Both the position numbers and the translations under genes were made by a program. A stretch of 64,000 nt of DNA from JBOFFC01 sp051648405 (lineage in GTDB: Bacteria; Planctomycetota; Planctomycetia; Pirellulales; Lacipirellulaceae), in the NCBI GenBank assembly GCA_051648405.1, contig JBOFFC010000104.1:12388-76387 (forward strand), in the 5' to 3' direction. Position 1 is the stretch's first letter. Every line of letters begins with the position of its first letter. The notes beneath the pieces are model-generated. The model did not search any database. It worked only from the letters and a program-made list of their open reading frames with translations, and was not told where the DNA came from. Below, in pieces: positions 1 through 7,740 of this stretch.

Positions 1-1589
1 TGTCGGCCGTCGCGCGGACCTTGGCGGCGCTCCCGGCGCTCAAAGCGAAGCTCTCGGGGCGCAGCAGCCCGCGACTCGTGCAGCTCGAAGGGCGGATCGA
101 CCTCTGCCCGGAGCTCCGCGCGGCGCTCGAGGCGGCCCTCGCCGACGAGTGCCCCCACCACAGCCGCGAGGGGGGGGTGATCCGCCCGGGTTACTCGGCC
201 GACCTCGACGAGTGCCGCGAGCTGATGGTCGGCGGCAAGCAGTGGATGGCCCGCTACCAGTCGTCCGAGGCCGAACGCGCGGGGATCCCGTCGCTCAAGG
301 TCGGCTTCAACAAGGTCTTCGGCTACTTCCTCGAGGTGACGCACGCCCACCAGGGCCGCGTCCCCGCCGACTACATCCGCAAGCAGACGCTCAAGAACGC
401 CGAGCGCTACATCACCCCCGAGCTGAAGGAGTACGAGGAGCGCGTCCTGACGGCCGAAGAGCGGGCGCTGGCGCTCGAACACGAGTTGTTCGTCAAGCTC
501 CGCGACGAGACGGCGGCGACCGGGCGGCGCCTGCTGTCGACGGCCCAAGCGCTCGCCGAGCTCGACGCGCTCGCCGGCTTCGCCGAGCTGGCGCGGTCGC
601 GCGACTACTGCCGCCCGACTGTGGTCGCCGAACCGCTGCTCGAGGTCGAACAAGGCCGCCACCCGGTGCTCGACGTGGCGCTCGCCGACGGTGCGTTCGT
701 CCCCAACAGCCTCCGCGTCGCGTCTGCCGCGACCGTCGCTGAAACCCCCCCTCCCCCTTTAGGGGGAGGGGGAGCCCCGCCACCGAGCGTGCCCCCCACC
801 GCCGCCCCCTCACTCCTCCTCATCACCGGCCCCAACATGGCCGGCAAGAGCACCTACATCCGCCAGGCGGCGTTGCTAACGCTCCTCGCGCAGGTTGGCA
901 GCTTCGTGCCCGCGAAGCGAGCCACGATCGGCGTGGCCGACAGGCTCTTCGCCCGCGTCGGTGCGAGCGACGACGTCGCGCGCGGCCAGAGCACGTTCAT
1001 GGTCGAGATGACCGAGACCGCGCGGATCCTCAACACGGCAACGAGGCGCAGCCTAGTGATCCTCGACGAGATCGGACGCGGCACGAGCACCTACGACGGG
1101 CTCTCGCTCGCCTGGGCGATCGTCGAGGACCTGCACGACCGCGTCGGCTGCCGCGCGCTGTTCGCGACCCACTACCACGAGCTGACTGCGCTCGCCCAGC
1201 GCCTGCCGGGGGTCGCCAACCGCAACGTCGCCGTCCAGGAGCACGACGGCGGCGTGGTGTTCCTACACCAGATCGTCGATGGGCCCGCGGACAAGAGCTA
1301 CGGCATCCACGTCGCGCAGCTAGCCGGCGTGCCACGGAGCGTCCACGAGCGCGCCGCGGAGGTCCTCGCCGACCTCGAGTCGAAGGCCCAATCGAGCGGT
1401 GCATCGCAGGCGGCCACCGCCGCGCGCGTTGCTCCCGCGGCGTCCCGTCGCGCGCTGCAGCTCACGCTGTTCGAGACCCGCGACCACCCGCTGGTGGACG
1501 AGCTGCGAGCGCTCGACGTGGACGACCTCTCGCCGCGCGCGGCGCTCGAGTTGTTGCAGAAGTGGCGCGAGCGCGTGGCGGAGGGTTGA
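1..1589 (+). CDS. mutS: DNA mismatch repair protein MutS, 3' part (5' end outside window)
   Basis: Recognises mismatches and small loops and starts methyl-independent or MutL-dependent repair in the cytoplasm. The reading frame is open at the left edge (frame starts at base 3), so only the lever/clamp and ATPase domains are visible. The ATPase domain is complete: Walker A GPNMAGKST near 828-854, the Walker B region VILDEIGRGTSTYDG near 1057-1100, and the FATHYHEL motif near 1160-1185. The C-terminal tail carries a dimerisation-type helical segment ending in LQKWRERVAEG. An oddity is a proline/glycine-rich insert just before the Walker A strand (about 739-800), encoded by a C-rich/G-rich palindrome that recurs elsewhere in the window. 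No plausible alternative identity. Confidence 0.97.
   Translation, partial: SAVARTLAALPALKAKLSGRSSPRLVQLEGRIDLCPELRAALEAALADECPHHSREGGVIRPGYSADLDECRELMVGGKQWMARYQSSEAERAGIPSLKVGFNKVFGYFLEVTHAHQGRVPADYIRKQTLKNAERYITPELKEYEERVLTAEERALALEHELFVKLRDETAATGRRLLSTAQALAELDALAGFAELARSRDYCRPTVVAEPLLEVEQGRHPVLDVALADGAFVPNSLRVASAATVAETPPPPLGGGGAPPPSVPPTAAPSLLLITGPNMAGKSTYIRQAALLTLLAQVGSFVPAKRATIGVADRLFARVGASDDVARGQSTFMVEMTETARILNTATRRSLVILDEIGRGTSTYDGLSLAWAIVEDLHDRVGCRALFATHYHELTALAQRLPGVANRNVAVQEHDGGVVFLHQIVDGPADKSYGIHVAQLAGVPRSVHERAAEVLADLESKAQSSGASQAATAARVAPAASRRALQLTLFETRDHPLVDELRALDVDDLSPRAALELLQKWRERVAEG
744..775. repeat. Poly-C/poly-G palindrome inside mutS
   Basis: A run of C with T, then TTTAG, then a run of G (CCCTCCCCCTTTAGGGGGAG core), forming a hairpin. 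It is translated in frame as PPPPLGGGG. The same word occurs between or inside other genes near 24160-24185, 29190-29216, 57018-57053 and 63447-63470. Confidence 0.8.
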
Positions 1590-1596
1590 CGGACGC

Positions 1597-1640
1597 AAAC
1601 CGCCAAGACGCCAAGAGCGCCGAGGATCGCGGCGAAGAGA
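1597..1640. repeat. Interspersed word repeat (CCGCCAAGACGCCAAGAGCG type)
   Basis: A short sequence directly after mutS that matches the arms of the inverted repeat at 20798-20978 almost base for base. Repeats with this wording are scattered between genes of this genome type; function unknown. Confidence 0.6.
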
Positions 1641-1713
1641 CATTGAGCCGCGGAGGCAGCGGATCATCTCGTCCGTCCCCTCTGCGACCTCTGTGGTGCA
1701 ACCATTCGAACGG

Positions 1714-2262
1714 TCACTGCGCCGTCAGCTCGTCGAGCGTCGCGCGTAGTTCGCGGCGTGAAGCGAGCGAGTACTCGAGGTCGAGCCACACGACCTTCCC
1801 TTTGGCGTCGAGGACGTACACGCGCGGCATGCGGCCCGCGCCGAGCTTCGCCTCGGCGTCGGCCGCGGTCGCGCTCAAGGGGGTCGCCTCCGCCGGCGCC
1901 TTGGGCTGAGCGTCGATCCCGATGGCGATCGCCGCGACTCCCTTGTCGCCGTAGGGGCCCGCGACGTCGAGCTGTAGGTCGCCCAGCAGCGTCATCGCCT
2001 GCCATCCCTCGCCGCGGACGACCGCGACCACCGTTCCCTTCGGGCCGAGCAGGCTGGCGAGTCCTCCCCCCTGCCCTCCCGTCGGCGACGTCGTCGCGAC
2101 CTCCGGGAACGCGTCTCCCACCCCCACCAGCGTCTGCTTGGCGTGCGCCTCAGAGAGGACCACCTCGGGGACGGCGAGCAGCGCGAGCAGCAGGAGTGTC
2201 ACGGCGGAGAGCCTTCGGGTGGGGACGGGTCCAGTGCAGTGGCATTGTGACGGATCGGCCAC
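1714..2262 (-). CDS. Secreted thioredoxin-fold (redoxin/TlpA-like) protein without CXXC
   Basis: A 182-residue frame with a hydrophobic export signal (TLLLLALLAVPEVVLSEAHA) followed by VGDAFPEVATTSPTGG, the usual opening of AhpC/TSA or TlpA-type domains, and the late strands RMPRVYVLDAKGKVVW typical of the fold. No CXXC pair is present, so disulfide reductase activity is doubtful; it may be a structural or binding variant. A better start may be the GTG at 2196, which would give MTLLLLALLAVPEV with an AAGG-like ribosome site upstream; the longer ATG start would put 22 unlikely residues before the signal. The gene converges on mutS. Confidence 0.7.
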   Translation of the reverse strand: MADPSQCHCTGPVPTRRLSAVTLLLLALLAVPEVVLSEAHAKQTLVGVGDAFPEVATTSPTGGQGGGLASLLGPKGTVVAVVRGEGWQAMTLLGDLQLDVAGPYGDKGVAAIAIGIDAQPKAPAEATPLSATAADAEAKLGAGRMPRVYVLDAKGKVVWLDLEYSLASRRELRATLDELTAQ

Positions 2263-2296
2263 CCCCCGCAGAAGGGGAGCGTAGCGAGCTGATTCA

Positions 2297-2397
2297 GGCG
2301 AGCCGGCGGCGGTAGCCGTCGGAGTGCTTCCCGTACGCTGTGGTCCATCCTTCCGTGGCGGGGCTGTCCCTCCGACGGCTTCCGCCGCCGGCTCGCC
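2297..2397. repeat. 28-bp inverted repeat (hairpin element)
   Basis: Arms 2297-2324 (GGCGAGCCGGCGGCGG...) and 2370-2397 are reverse complements with one mismatch, separated by 45 bases. It lies between divergent genes. A separate repeat word (GGGCGCTTACGCTTCCGGCT, near 2425-2450) follows. No gene is seen in 2263-2467. Confidence 0.8.
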
Positions 2398-2467
2398 AAG
2401 GAGTTTGTCGGTTCGCGCTGCGGCTCCGGGCGCTTACGCTTCCGGCTCTCCCCCTGGCGAACCAGCG

Positions 2468-3271
2468 ATGCTCCCCGATTGGCGACTCCCCCCTGGCGTG
2501 CCGCGTGGCGTTTGGGACTACACCCAGTCACGGTCGGTCGCCGACGACTACGACGACTACCACGCGGGGAACCCGCTGTTCGAGTTCGAGGCGGAGTTCC
2601 TCGCCGGCGAGTTCGGCGCGGCGCCGGCCGACGGCTCGGGGGTGATCGCCGACCTGGGCTGCGGCAGCGGCAGGGCGCTCGTGCCGCTGGTGCGCCGCGG
2701 CTGGCGTGGGCTGGCGGTTGATCTCTCGCAGCCGATGCTGGACGTCGTCGCGCGCAAGGCGCAGGCCGAGGGGCTGGCGATCGAATGCGTGCTGGCGAAC
2801 CTCGTCGAGATGACCGAGGACCTCGTCGCCGATGGCGCGGCGAGCCACGCGATCTGCCTCTTTAGCACGCTGGGCATGGTCCGCGGCCGCGAGAACCGCG
2901 TGACCGCCTTGCGGCACATGCGGCGCGTGCTGAGGCCCGGGGGGAGGCTCGTGCTGCACGTGCACAACTTCTGGTTCAACCTCCGCGACCCGGGGGGCCC
3001 GTGGTGGGCGCTGCGGAGCCGGTTCGCCCCGCGCGCCGCGGACGGCGACGAGGTGGGGGACAAGGTGTTCCCCTACCGGGGCGTGCCGAACTTCTTCTTG
3101 CACGTGTTCCGCGAGCGCGAGCTCCGCACCGACCTGGCCGCCGCGGGGCTGCGGGTCCACCGCTGGACGCCGCTGGCGCCGGGGCATCGAGGTCCCCTCC
3201 CCTGGCCTTGGTTCCTTCCGAGCCTGCGTGCGACGGGCTGGCTGGTGTCGTGCGTGGCGGCGGCTCGCTAG
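2468..3271 (+). CDS. Class I SAM-dependent methyltransferase
   Basis: A 267-residue cytoplasmic methyltransferase. The SAM-binding motif I reads VIADLGCGSGRAL, followed by the acidic end of strand 2 (AVDLSQPML), and a later strand RPGGRLVLHVHNFW as in ubiquinone/biotin-type methyltransferases. The substrate cannot be read from the sequence. I chose ATG 2468 because residues before it come from repeat DNA. The TAG stop codon is the first three bases of the inverted-repeat element at 3269-3425, so the present C-terminus was set by that element's arrival. Confidence 0.85.
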   Translation: MLPDWRLPPGVPRGVWDYTQSRSVADDYDDYHAGNPLFEFEAEFLAGEFGAAPADGSGVIADLGCGSGRALVPLVRRGWRGLAVDLSQPMLDVVARKAQAEGLAIECVLANLVEMTEDLVADGAASHAICLFSTLGMVRGRENRVTALRHMRRVLRPGGRLVLHVHNFWFNLRDPGGPWWALRSRFAPRAADGDEVGDKVFPYRGVPNFFLHVFRERELRTDLAAAGLRVHRWTPLAPGHRGPLPWPWFLPSLRATGWLVSCVAAAR

Positions 3272-3425
3272 CAGCCTGTTGATTTTTCGACAGGGATGCG
3301 TCGTCGCAGGGAGGCGACATCGAAACCGTGGCGCTTTCGCCGCGGTTTCGCGAGCCGCGAGCGGCTCGGCCGTGAGCTTGGCGAGGGTGAACAACGCCAC
3401 GACGGCGTTTTTCAACAGGCTGCTA
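3269..3425 (-). mobile_element. MITE/REP-like element, copy 1 (157 bp)
   Basis: Ends are perfect 14-bp terminal inverted repeats, TAGCAGCCTGTTGA at the left and its complement at the right. Internally there are hairpins: an AAAAACGCC/GGCGTTTTT-type stem (imperfect in this copy), GAGCCG-CTCG-CGGCTC, and GAAACCG/CGGTTTC enclosing GGCG-AAAG-CGCC. Copies in the other orientation lie at 24003 and 58265. It has no coding capacity, so it would depend on a transposase elsewhere. Confidence 0.85.
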
Positions 3426-3565
3426 GAGCAAGAGCAGGCGCCGATGCTCCCCGGACTGACGTCGCGGGGATCGCCATCGGGTCGCGAGTTGTGCCCCCCC
3501 GCCCCGCAAGCGACACTGGGAGCTTCCTCGTTCGACGCCGACAGCCGATCGCCGACAGCCGCCTC

Positions 3566-4354
3566 ATGCCGCAGCTCACCGTCCCGCAGTTCGCGGCCCA
3601 CAAGGCCCAGGGAAAGAAACTCACGGTCCTGACGGCGTACGACTACACGACGGCCCGGCTGGTTGATGCGTGCGCCGTCGAGGGGATTCTGGTGGGGGAC
3701 AGCCTGTCGATGGTCGTCCAGGGGCACGGCAACACGCTCCCCGTTTCGCTCGACGAGATGATCTACCACGCCGAGATGGTCGGCCGAGCGGTCGAGCACG
3801 CGCTGGTGATCGTCGACCTGCCGTTCCCGAGCTACCACCTGGGGTCGCACAAGGCGATCGAGAACGCCGGGCGAATCCTCAAGGAGACGCGCTGCCAAGC
3901 CGTGAAGCTCGAAGGGGGGGTCGATCAGGCCGACACGATCAAGGCCTTGGTGGCGGCGGGGATCCCCGTCATGGCGCACGTCGGCCTGCGCCCGCAGAGC
4001 GTCCACCAGCTCGGGGGTTACCGCGTGCAGCGCGACCGCAAGCAACTGCTGGCCGACGCCGCCGCTGCCGAGCGCGCGGGGGCGTTCGCGGTGGTGCTCG
4101 AGTGCATTCCCAGCGAGATCGCCGCCGACATCACGAAGCGGGCGAGCGTGCCGACGATCGGCATCGGCGCGGGCCCGTCGTGCGACGGTCAGGTGCTGGT
4201 CGTCAACGACGTGCTGGGGATCACCAGCGGCTACGTGCCGCGATTCGTGAAGGCGTACGCCGAAGTCGGCGAGGAGACGAAGCGCGCGGTGACCTCGTTC
4301 CGCGACGAGGTCCGCGGCGGCCAGTTCCCCGCCAAGGAACACGGCTACGAGTGA
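3566..4354 (+). CDS. panB: 3-methyl-2-oxobutanoate hydroxymethyltransferase
   Basis: First step of pantothenate synthesis: transfers a hydroxymethyl group from methylene-tetrahydrofolate to 2-oxoisovalerate. The protein is 262 residues, normal for the family. Signature parts are visible: LTAYDYTTARLVD, the metal-binding GDSLSMVVQGHGNTLPV, the VKLEGG segment, MAHVGLRPQSVHQLGGYRVQ and PTIGIGAG with a cysteine (SCDGQVLV). I chose ATG 3566 because it gives the canonical MPQLTVPQF beginning; sequence before it is repeat-like (CGACAGCCGATCGCCGACAG). Confidence 0.96.
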   Translation: MPQLTVPQFAAHKAQGKKLTVLTAYDYTTARLVDACAVEGILVGDSLSMVVQGHGNTLPVSLDEMIYHAEMVGRAVEHALVIVDLPFPSYHLGSHKAIENAGRILKETRCQAVKLEGGVDQADTIKALVAAGIPVMAHVGLRPQSVHQLGGYRVQRDRKQLLADAAAAERAGAFAVVLECIPSEIAADITKRASVPTIGIGAGPSCDGQVLVVNDVLGITSGYVPRFVKAYAEVGEETKRAVTSFRDEVRGGQFPAKEHGYE

Positions 4355-4380
4355 CGGCCGCCCCAGCCGAGCGACCCCGT

Positions 4381-4497
4381 CGAGCGGCTCAGCCGAGGAG
4401 CTCAGCCGAGCGGCTCAGCCGAGGAGCTCAGTCGAGCGGCTCAGCCGAGGAGCTCAGCCGAGCGGCTCAGCCGAGGAGCTCAGTCGAGCGGCTCAGT
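4381..4497. repeat. Tandem repeat, nine 13-bp units
   Basis: Units alternate between CGAGCGGCTCAG(C/T) and CGAGGAGCTCAG(C/T), making a 26-bp pair and a 52-bp higher-order period. The array fills the space between panB and the toxin gene and contains the toxin's stop codon. Confidence 0.95.
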
Positions 4498-4924
4498 CGA
4501 GGAGCAGCGTCTCGAAGCCCGCTTGGCGAAAGTGGGCGTCGGCCGCGAGCGCTGAGGCCATCCCGCGCTCACGCATGACGACGAAGCTGAAGCAGTCGGT
4601 GAAGCTCCATGCCTTGTCGCCGTGACGGTGGAAGAAGCCCGCGACCTCCGAGAACCGCTCGGGCGTCATCCAGACGACGGCGATGTCTTCCGATGCAAAG
4701 ACTTTGGCGAAAAGCCGAGCAACAACGTGCGTTCGCCTACGAGCGCGAAGCAGCGTCGCGGTTTCCTCCAGGACATAGTCTGTCGTCACGTAACGGACTC
4801 CCCGTTGTCGGAGCTCGGCGACCGTAGCCAGCGCAGCCCGATGGAATTGGTCGTTAGGATCGACCGACGCGACGAACCAGCCGGTGTCGATGAAGACCGT
4901 TTCACGTCGCGTCGCCGTAACCAT
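4493..4924 (-). CDS. PIN-domain toxin (VapC-like)
   Basis: A 143-residue PIN-domain ribonuclease. Conserved acidic residues appear in order: the first Asp in VFIDTGWF, the Glu in DYVLEETATLL, the Asp in WSFTDCFSFVVM and the last Asp in LAADAHF. Likely to cut tRNA or rRNA when released from its partner. Its start overlaps the end of the antitoxin gene by 23 bases, the common arrangement. Its TGA stop lies in the tandem-repeat array. Most similar in layout to the second PIN gene at 50503. Confidence 0.85.
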   Translation of the reverse strand: MVTATRRETVFIDTGWFVASVDPNDQFHRAALATVAELRQRGVRYVTTDYVLEETATLLRARRRTHVVARLFAKVFASEDIAVVWMTPERFSEVAGFFHRHGDKAWSFTDCFSFVVMRERGMASALAADAHFRQAGFETLLLD

Positions 4925-5183
4925 AAACGATCTTGTCGATGTCGTCGTGATTTAGAGGGGTCTCACCCGGTTGAGGGTCCCACAGTGCGGAGAGCTCGTG
5001 GATCGTATAGAGGGGGTCGGTCGCGTTGGTCGGTGCTTCGGTCGGCACAGTCGCTTCCTCTAGCGGGACTACGCGCATCAGCGGCCGCCCGTTGTCGGTC
5101 ACGACAACCGGCTCGCCGTTGCGCGCGTGGGTCACGACCCCGTCGGGGTTGGCTTGGAACTCGGCGAGCGTGATGGTGAGCAT
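4902..5183 (-). CDS. Phd/YefM-type antitoxin
   Basis: A 93-residue protein opening MLTITLAEFQANPDGVV followed by NGEPVVVTDNGRPLMRVVP, which is the Phd/YefM DNA-binding fold that also neutralises the toxin. The C-terminal half is acidic and probably disordered until bound to the PIN protein. I chose ATG 5183 because it begins the conserved domain; a longer frame to 5231 adds 16 residues without similarity. Overlaps the toxin gene by 23 bases, so the two are co-translated and presumably autorepressed. Confidence 0.82.
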   Translation of the reverse strand: MLTITLAEFQANPDGVVTHARNGEPVVVTDNGRPLMRVVPLEEATVPTEAPTNATDPLYTIHELSALWDPQPGETPLNHDDIDKIVYGYGDAT

Positions 5184-5315
5184 AGCGGAGCCATCCGGCG
5201 GGACTGGGTCGGGACCCCCGTAGAATACCACGCCGGGGACCGAGGTTCGCCCACCGTGCCACCTCGCGACGGAACCGTGTGCCGCTCGCGACGGAGCCCG
5301 CGGGCCGCTCGCGGC

Positions 5316-5738
5316 TTAGCGGTGCAACGAGCACGCCCCGTCGGCGCACTCCTCGCGTTTGCCGGCGATCAAGTAGCGATTCCGCGCGACGAGCCGGTAG
5401 ACGGGCCGCGCCACAAGCATTGCTCCGGGGATCGCAAACAGCCAGCGAAGCCACCACAGGCTCGGCAGCCGCACGGCGATTCGCCGCATTGCGTCGGCGC
5501 CCCAGTGTCGTGTCCCGGCGGGGTCGATCACGCACATCTCCTCGAGCAGCCGCTCGCGCGGGCAGTCGGGGTACTCGGCGGCGACCGCCGGGTCGTGGAT
5601 CGAAAGGAACCCCAACCCCCCGCCGCCGCGGTCCCAGCGTGCGAGCCGTTCCATCCCGGCGCGGCAGAAGACACACCCCCCGTCGTAGAGGACGACATCG
5701 GCGCCGGTGAGCGCTTCGGGGCTTGGGAGCGGGGCCAC
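5316..5738 (-). CDS. DCC (DUF393) thiol-oxidoreductase-like protein
   Basis: 140 residues with the family signature near the N-terminus: VVLYDGGCVFCRAGMERL, containing the CxxC-like pair (C-V-F-C) after YDG. The middle holds a hydrophobic stretch (LPSLWWLRWLFAIPGAMLVARPVYRLVARNR broken by basic residues), and the C-terminus ends in a cysteine-containing tail (ECADGACSL). Family members are predicted thiol-disulfide oxidoreductases with unknown substrates. The start at 5738 is GTG; no clear ribosome site. The preceding 80 bases (5232-5315) are repeat-like and empty of genes. Confidence 0.75.
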   Translation of the reverse strand: MAPLPSPEALTGADVVLYDGGCVFCRAGMERLARWDRGGGGLGFLSIHDPAVAAEYPDCPRERLLEEMCVIDPAGTRHWGADAMRRIAVRLPSLWWLRWLFAIPGAMLVARPVYRLVARNRYLIAGKREECADGACSLHR

Positions 5739-5872
5739 TGTGTCGTAGTTGTCCTTTGGGTCGTCGTTGTCCGTAGAGCGGCGTGGACTGTGTTGAGAGG
5801 GCTTCCCTGAAAGGGAACCGCGCGCCCCCCTAATCGTACACCTCGGGGGCGACGCGTGACCGCTTCAGACGC

Positions 5873-5881
5873 TGCTATAGT
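5873..5881 (+). promoter_or_regulatory. Extended -10 promoter candidate
   Basis: TGCTATAGT fits an extended -10 element, 46 bases before the ATG of the coiled-coil gene. No matching -35 hexamer is seen at 17 bases, as expected for this promoter class. Confidence 0.45.
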
Positions 5882-5926
5882 GGGGCGCAGGCCGAGTGGT
5901 TCTTCCGAATAGGCGGGGGGCAAGCG

Positions 5927-7585
5927 ATGGACGAGGTCCTGACGAAGGTCGAGGCGGCCCGCTGGCGGCTGGGGCTGGAGCTCTGGCTCCGCCGGGCGCT
6001 GGGGGCCCTGGCGGTTGGCCTGGTGGTCGCCGCCGTTGCGATCGCCTTGCCGAAGGTCGTTCCTATCGACGGCCTGCCGGCGTGGTGGACAGCCGCCTGG
6101 GCCGGCGCCGGCGTCGCCCTGCCGCTCGTCGTGGCGAGCGTCTGGACCGGCCTGCGGCGGCCCGGCCGGGTCGAGGCGGCGATCGAGATCGACCAGCGGT
6201 TCGCCCTGCGCGAGCGGCTCGCCAGCAGCCTACTGCTCGACGACCAAAACCGAGACACCCCGGCCGGCGCCGCGCTGCTGGGGGACGCCGAGCGTGCGGC
6301 CCGGAAGATCGACGTCGGCGAGCGGTTCGGCGTGACGCTCGGCCGCCGTGCGTGGCTGCCGATCGCGCCCGCGATTGCCGCGCTCGCCCTCGCGTCGCTG
6401 GTGGGCAACCGTGTGGCGCAGAGCACTCCGACCGCGACCCCCACGGCGAAGACCGAGGCCGACGAAGCGACCAAAGCGCTCGAACGGGCCCGCAAGGTGC
6501 TCGCCAAGCGCCGCGAGGAGGCGGACAAGCGGAACATCGACGACGCAACCGAGCTGCTCAAGCAGGTCGAGCGAGGGACGAAGGAGGTCCAGAAGCTCGC
6601 CAAGCTCGACCGAGCCGAGGCCACTGTCAAGCTGAACGACCTGGCGAAGAAGCTCGCCGACCGCCGCGACCAGCTCGGGGGCGCCGACGCGCTGCGCAAG
6701 CAAATGAACGAGTCGAAGGACTTCGGTCGGGGCCCGGCCGAGAAGGCGGCCGACGCGATGAAGCGCGGTGACTGGAAGCAGGGGGCCGCTGAGCTCGCGA
6801 AACTACAGCAGAAGGTCGCCTCGGGCGACGCGACCCCCGACGACAAGAAGCGCCTCGCCGGGCAGTTACAAAAGATGCGCGACAAGCTGGCCGAAGCGGC
6901 CGACAAACACGTCGCCGCCCAGCGCGACCTGAAGCAGCAACTGGCCGACGCGCAACGAAAAGGGGACCTCGCTCAAGCGGCGAAGGTCCAACAGAAACTC
7001 GACAACCTCGCGCAGCAGGCGCCGGCGATGAACCAGCTCGGCCAGATGGCGGAGAAGATGGCCGCCGCGCAGAAGGCGCTCGAGAAGGGGGACGCCAAGC
7101 AGGCGGCCCAGGAGATGGCGAAGCTCGGTGAGAACCTCGACGACCTGGCCGCTCAAGCCGCCGAGATGGAGATGCTCGACGAGGCGATGACCAACCTCGA
7201 AGCGTGCAAGAACGGCATGTGTGAAAACCCCGGAGAGGGGGACGCCGCGCTCGCGCAGAACGGCGGCAAGCCGGGCGACCAGGGGGGGAGGCCCTCGAGC
7301 AACTGGGGCTACGGCCGCGGCCCGCGCGACGGCCGCGACCCGGGGGACCAGAAGGACCCGCGGTACCGCGACTCGAGTGTTAAGCAAAAGGTCGAGAAGG
7401 GCGCCAGCACGTTCGCGGGGCTCGTCGATGGGCCGAGCATTAAGGGGGACGTGTCAGAGGGGATCAAGACCGAGCTGAACGCCGAGAACGTCGCCCCCGC
7501 CGACCCGCTCACGAGCGAACGCCTGCCGCGCTCGCGCCGCGAGCACGCCGAGGAGTACTTCCGCAAGTTGCGCGACGAGCTCTAG
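5927..7585 (+). CDS. Membrane-anchored coiled-coil protein, unknown function
   Basis: 552 residues. Two membrane segments lie near residues 22-45 and 50-75 (ALGALAVGLVVAAVAIALP and WAGAGVALPLVVASVW), and a third near 140-160 (RRAWLPIAPAIAALALASLVG). The rest, about residues 170-420, is a long charged alanine/lysine/glutamate-rich coiled coil with repeated heptads (LAKLQQKVASG, QKLDNLAQQAP). A short cysteine pair (ACKNGMCENPGEG) and a Gly/Arg/Asp-rich linker lead to a conserved-looking end (SRREHAEEYFRKLRDEL). It looks like an inner-membrane scaffold with a long cytoplasmic or periplasmic rod. I do not recognise a named family. Start ATG 5927 follows GGCGGGGGGCAAGC. Confidence 0.7.
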   Translation: MDEVLTKVEAARWRLGLELWLRRALGALAVGLVVAAVAIALPKVVPIDGLPAWWTAAWAGAGVALPLVVASVWTGLRRPGRVEAAIEIDQRFALRERLASSLLLDDQNRDTPAGAALLGDAERAARKIDVGERFGVTLGRRAWLPIAPAIAALALASLVGNRVAQSTPTATPTAKTEADEATKALERARKVLAKRREEADKRNIDDATELLKQVERGTKEVQKLAKLDRAEATVKLNDLAKKLADRRDQLGGADALRKQMNESKDFGRGPAEKAADAMKRGDWKQGAAELAKLQQKVASGDATPDDKKRLAGQLQKMRDKLAEAADKHVAAQRDLKQQLADAQRKGDLAQAAKVQQKLDNLAQQAPAMNQLGQMAEKMAAAQKALEKGDAKQAAQEMAKLGENLDDLAAQAAEMEMLDEAMTNLEACKNGMCENPGEGDAALAQNGGKPGDQGGRPSSNWGYGRGPRDGRDPGDQKDPRYRDSSVKQKVEKGASTFAGLVDGPSIKGDVSEGIKTELNAENVAPADPLTSERLPRSRREHAEEYFRKLRDEL

Positions 7586-7610
7586 CCGGCGCAGCCCCGC
7601 CAGCGACTCT

Positions 7611-7640
7611 GAGCCGGGGGCGCGAGCCCCCGGAGTGTCC
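7611..7640. repeat. Interspersed palindromic word repeat
   Basis: GGGGGCGCGAGCCCCC hairpin with flanking GAGCC and GGAGTG. Of the same style as the other short palindromes between genes in this window. It separates the coiled-coil gene from the next coding region. Confidence 0.6.
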
Positions 7641-7740
7641 CGCCGCGCCGGTGGACGCTTTGGGGGCTCGCGGTGTACCTTGCTGGTCCGGCGGCCTGGG
7701 TCGTTCGGGCGGCTTTGGGAATCCTGGGAGGCGCTCTGTG

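Noticed and set aside
2528..4342. A 604-codon open frame on the minus strand
   Set aside because: Runs opposite to the methyltransferase and panB, both clearly real.
4381..4497. Possible CRISPR array
   Set aside because: Units are contiguous 13-mers without unique spacers and no cas gene is present.
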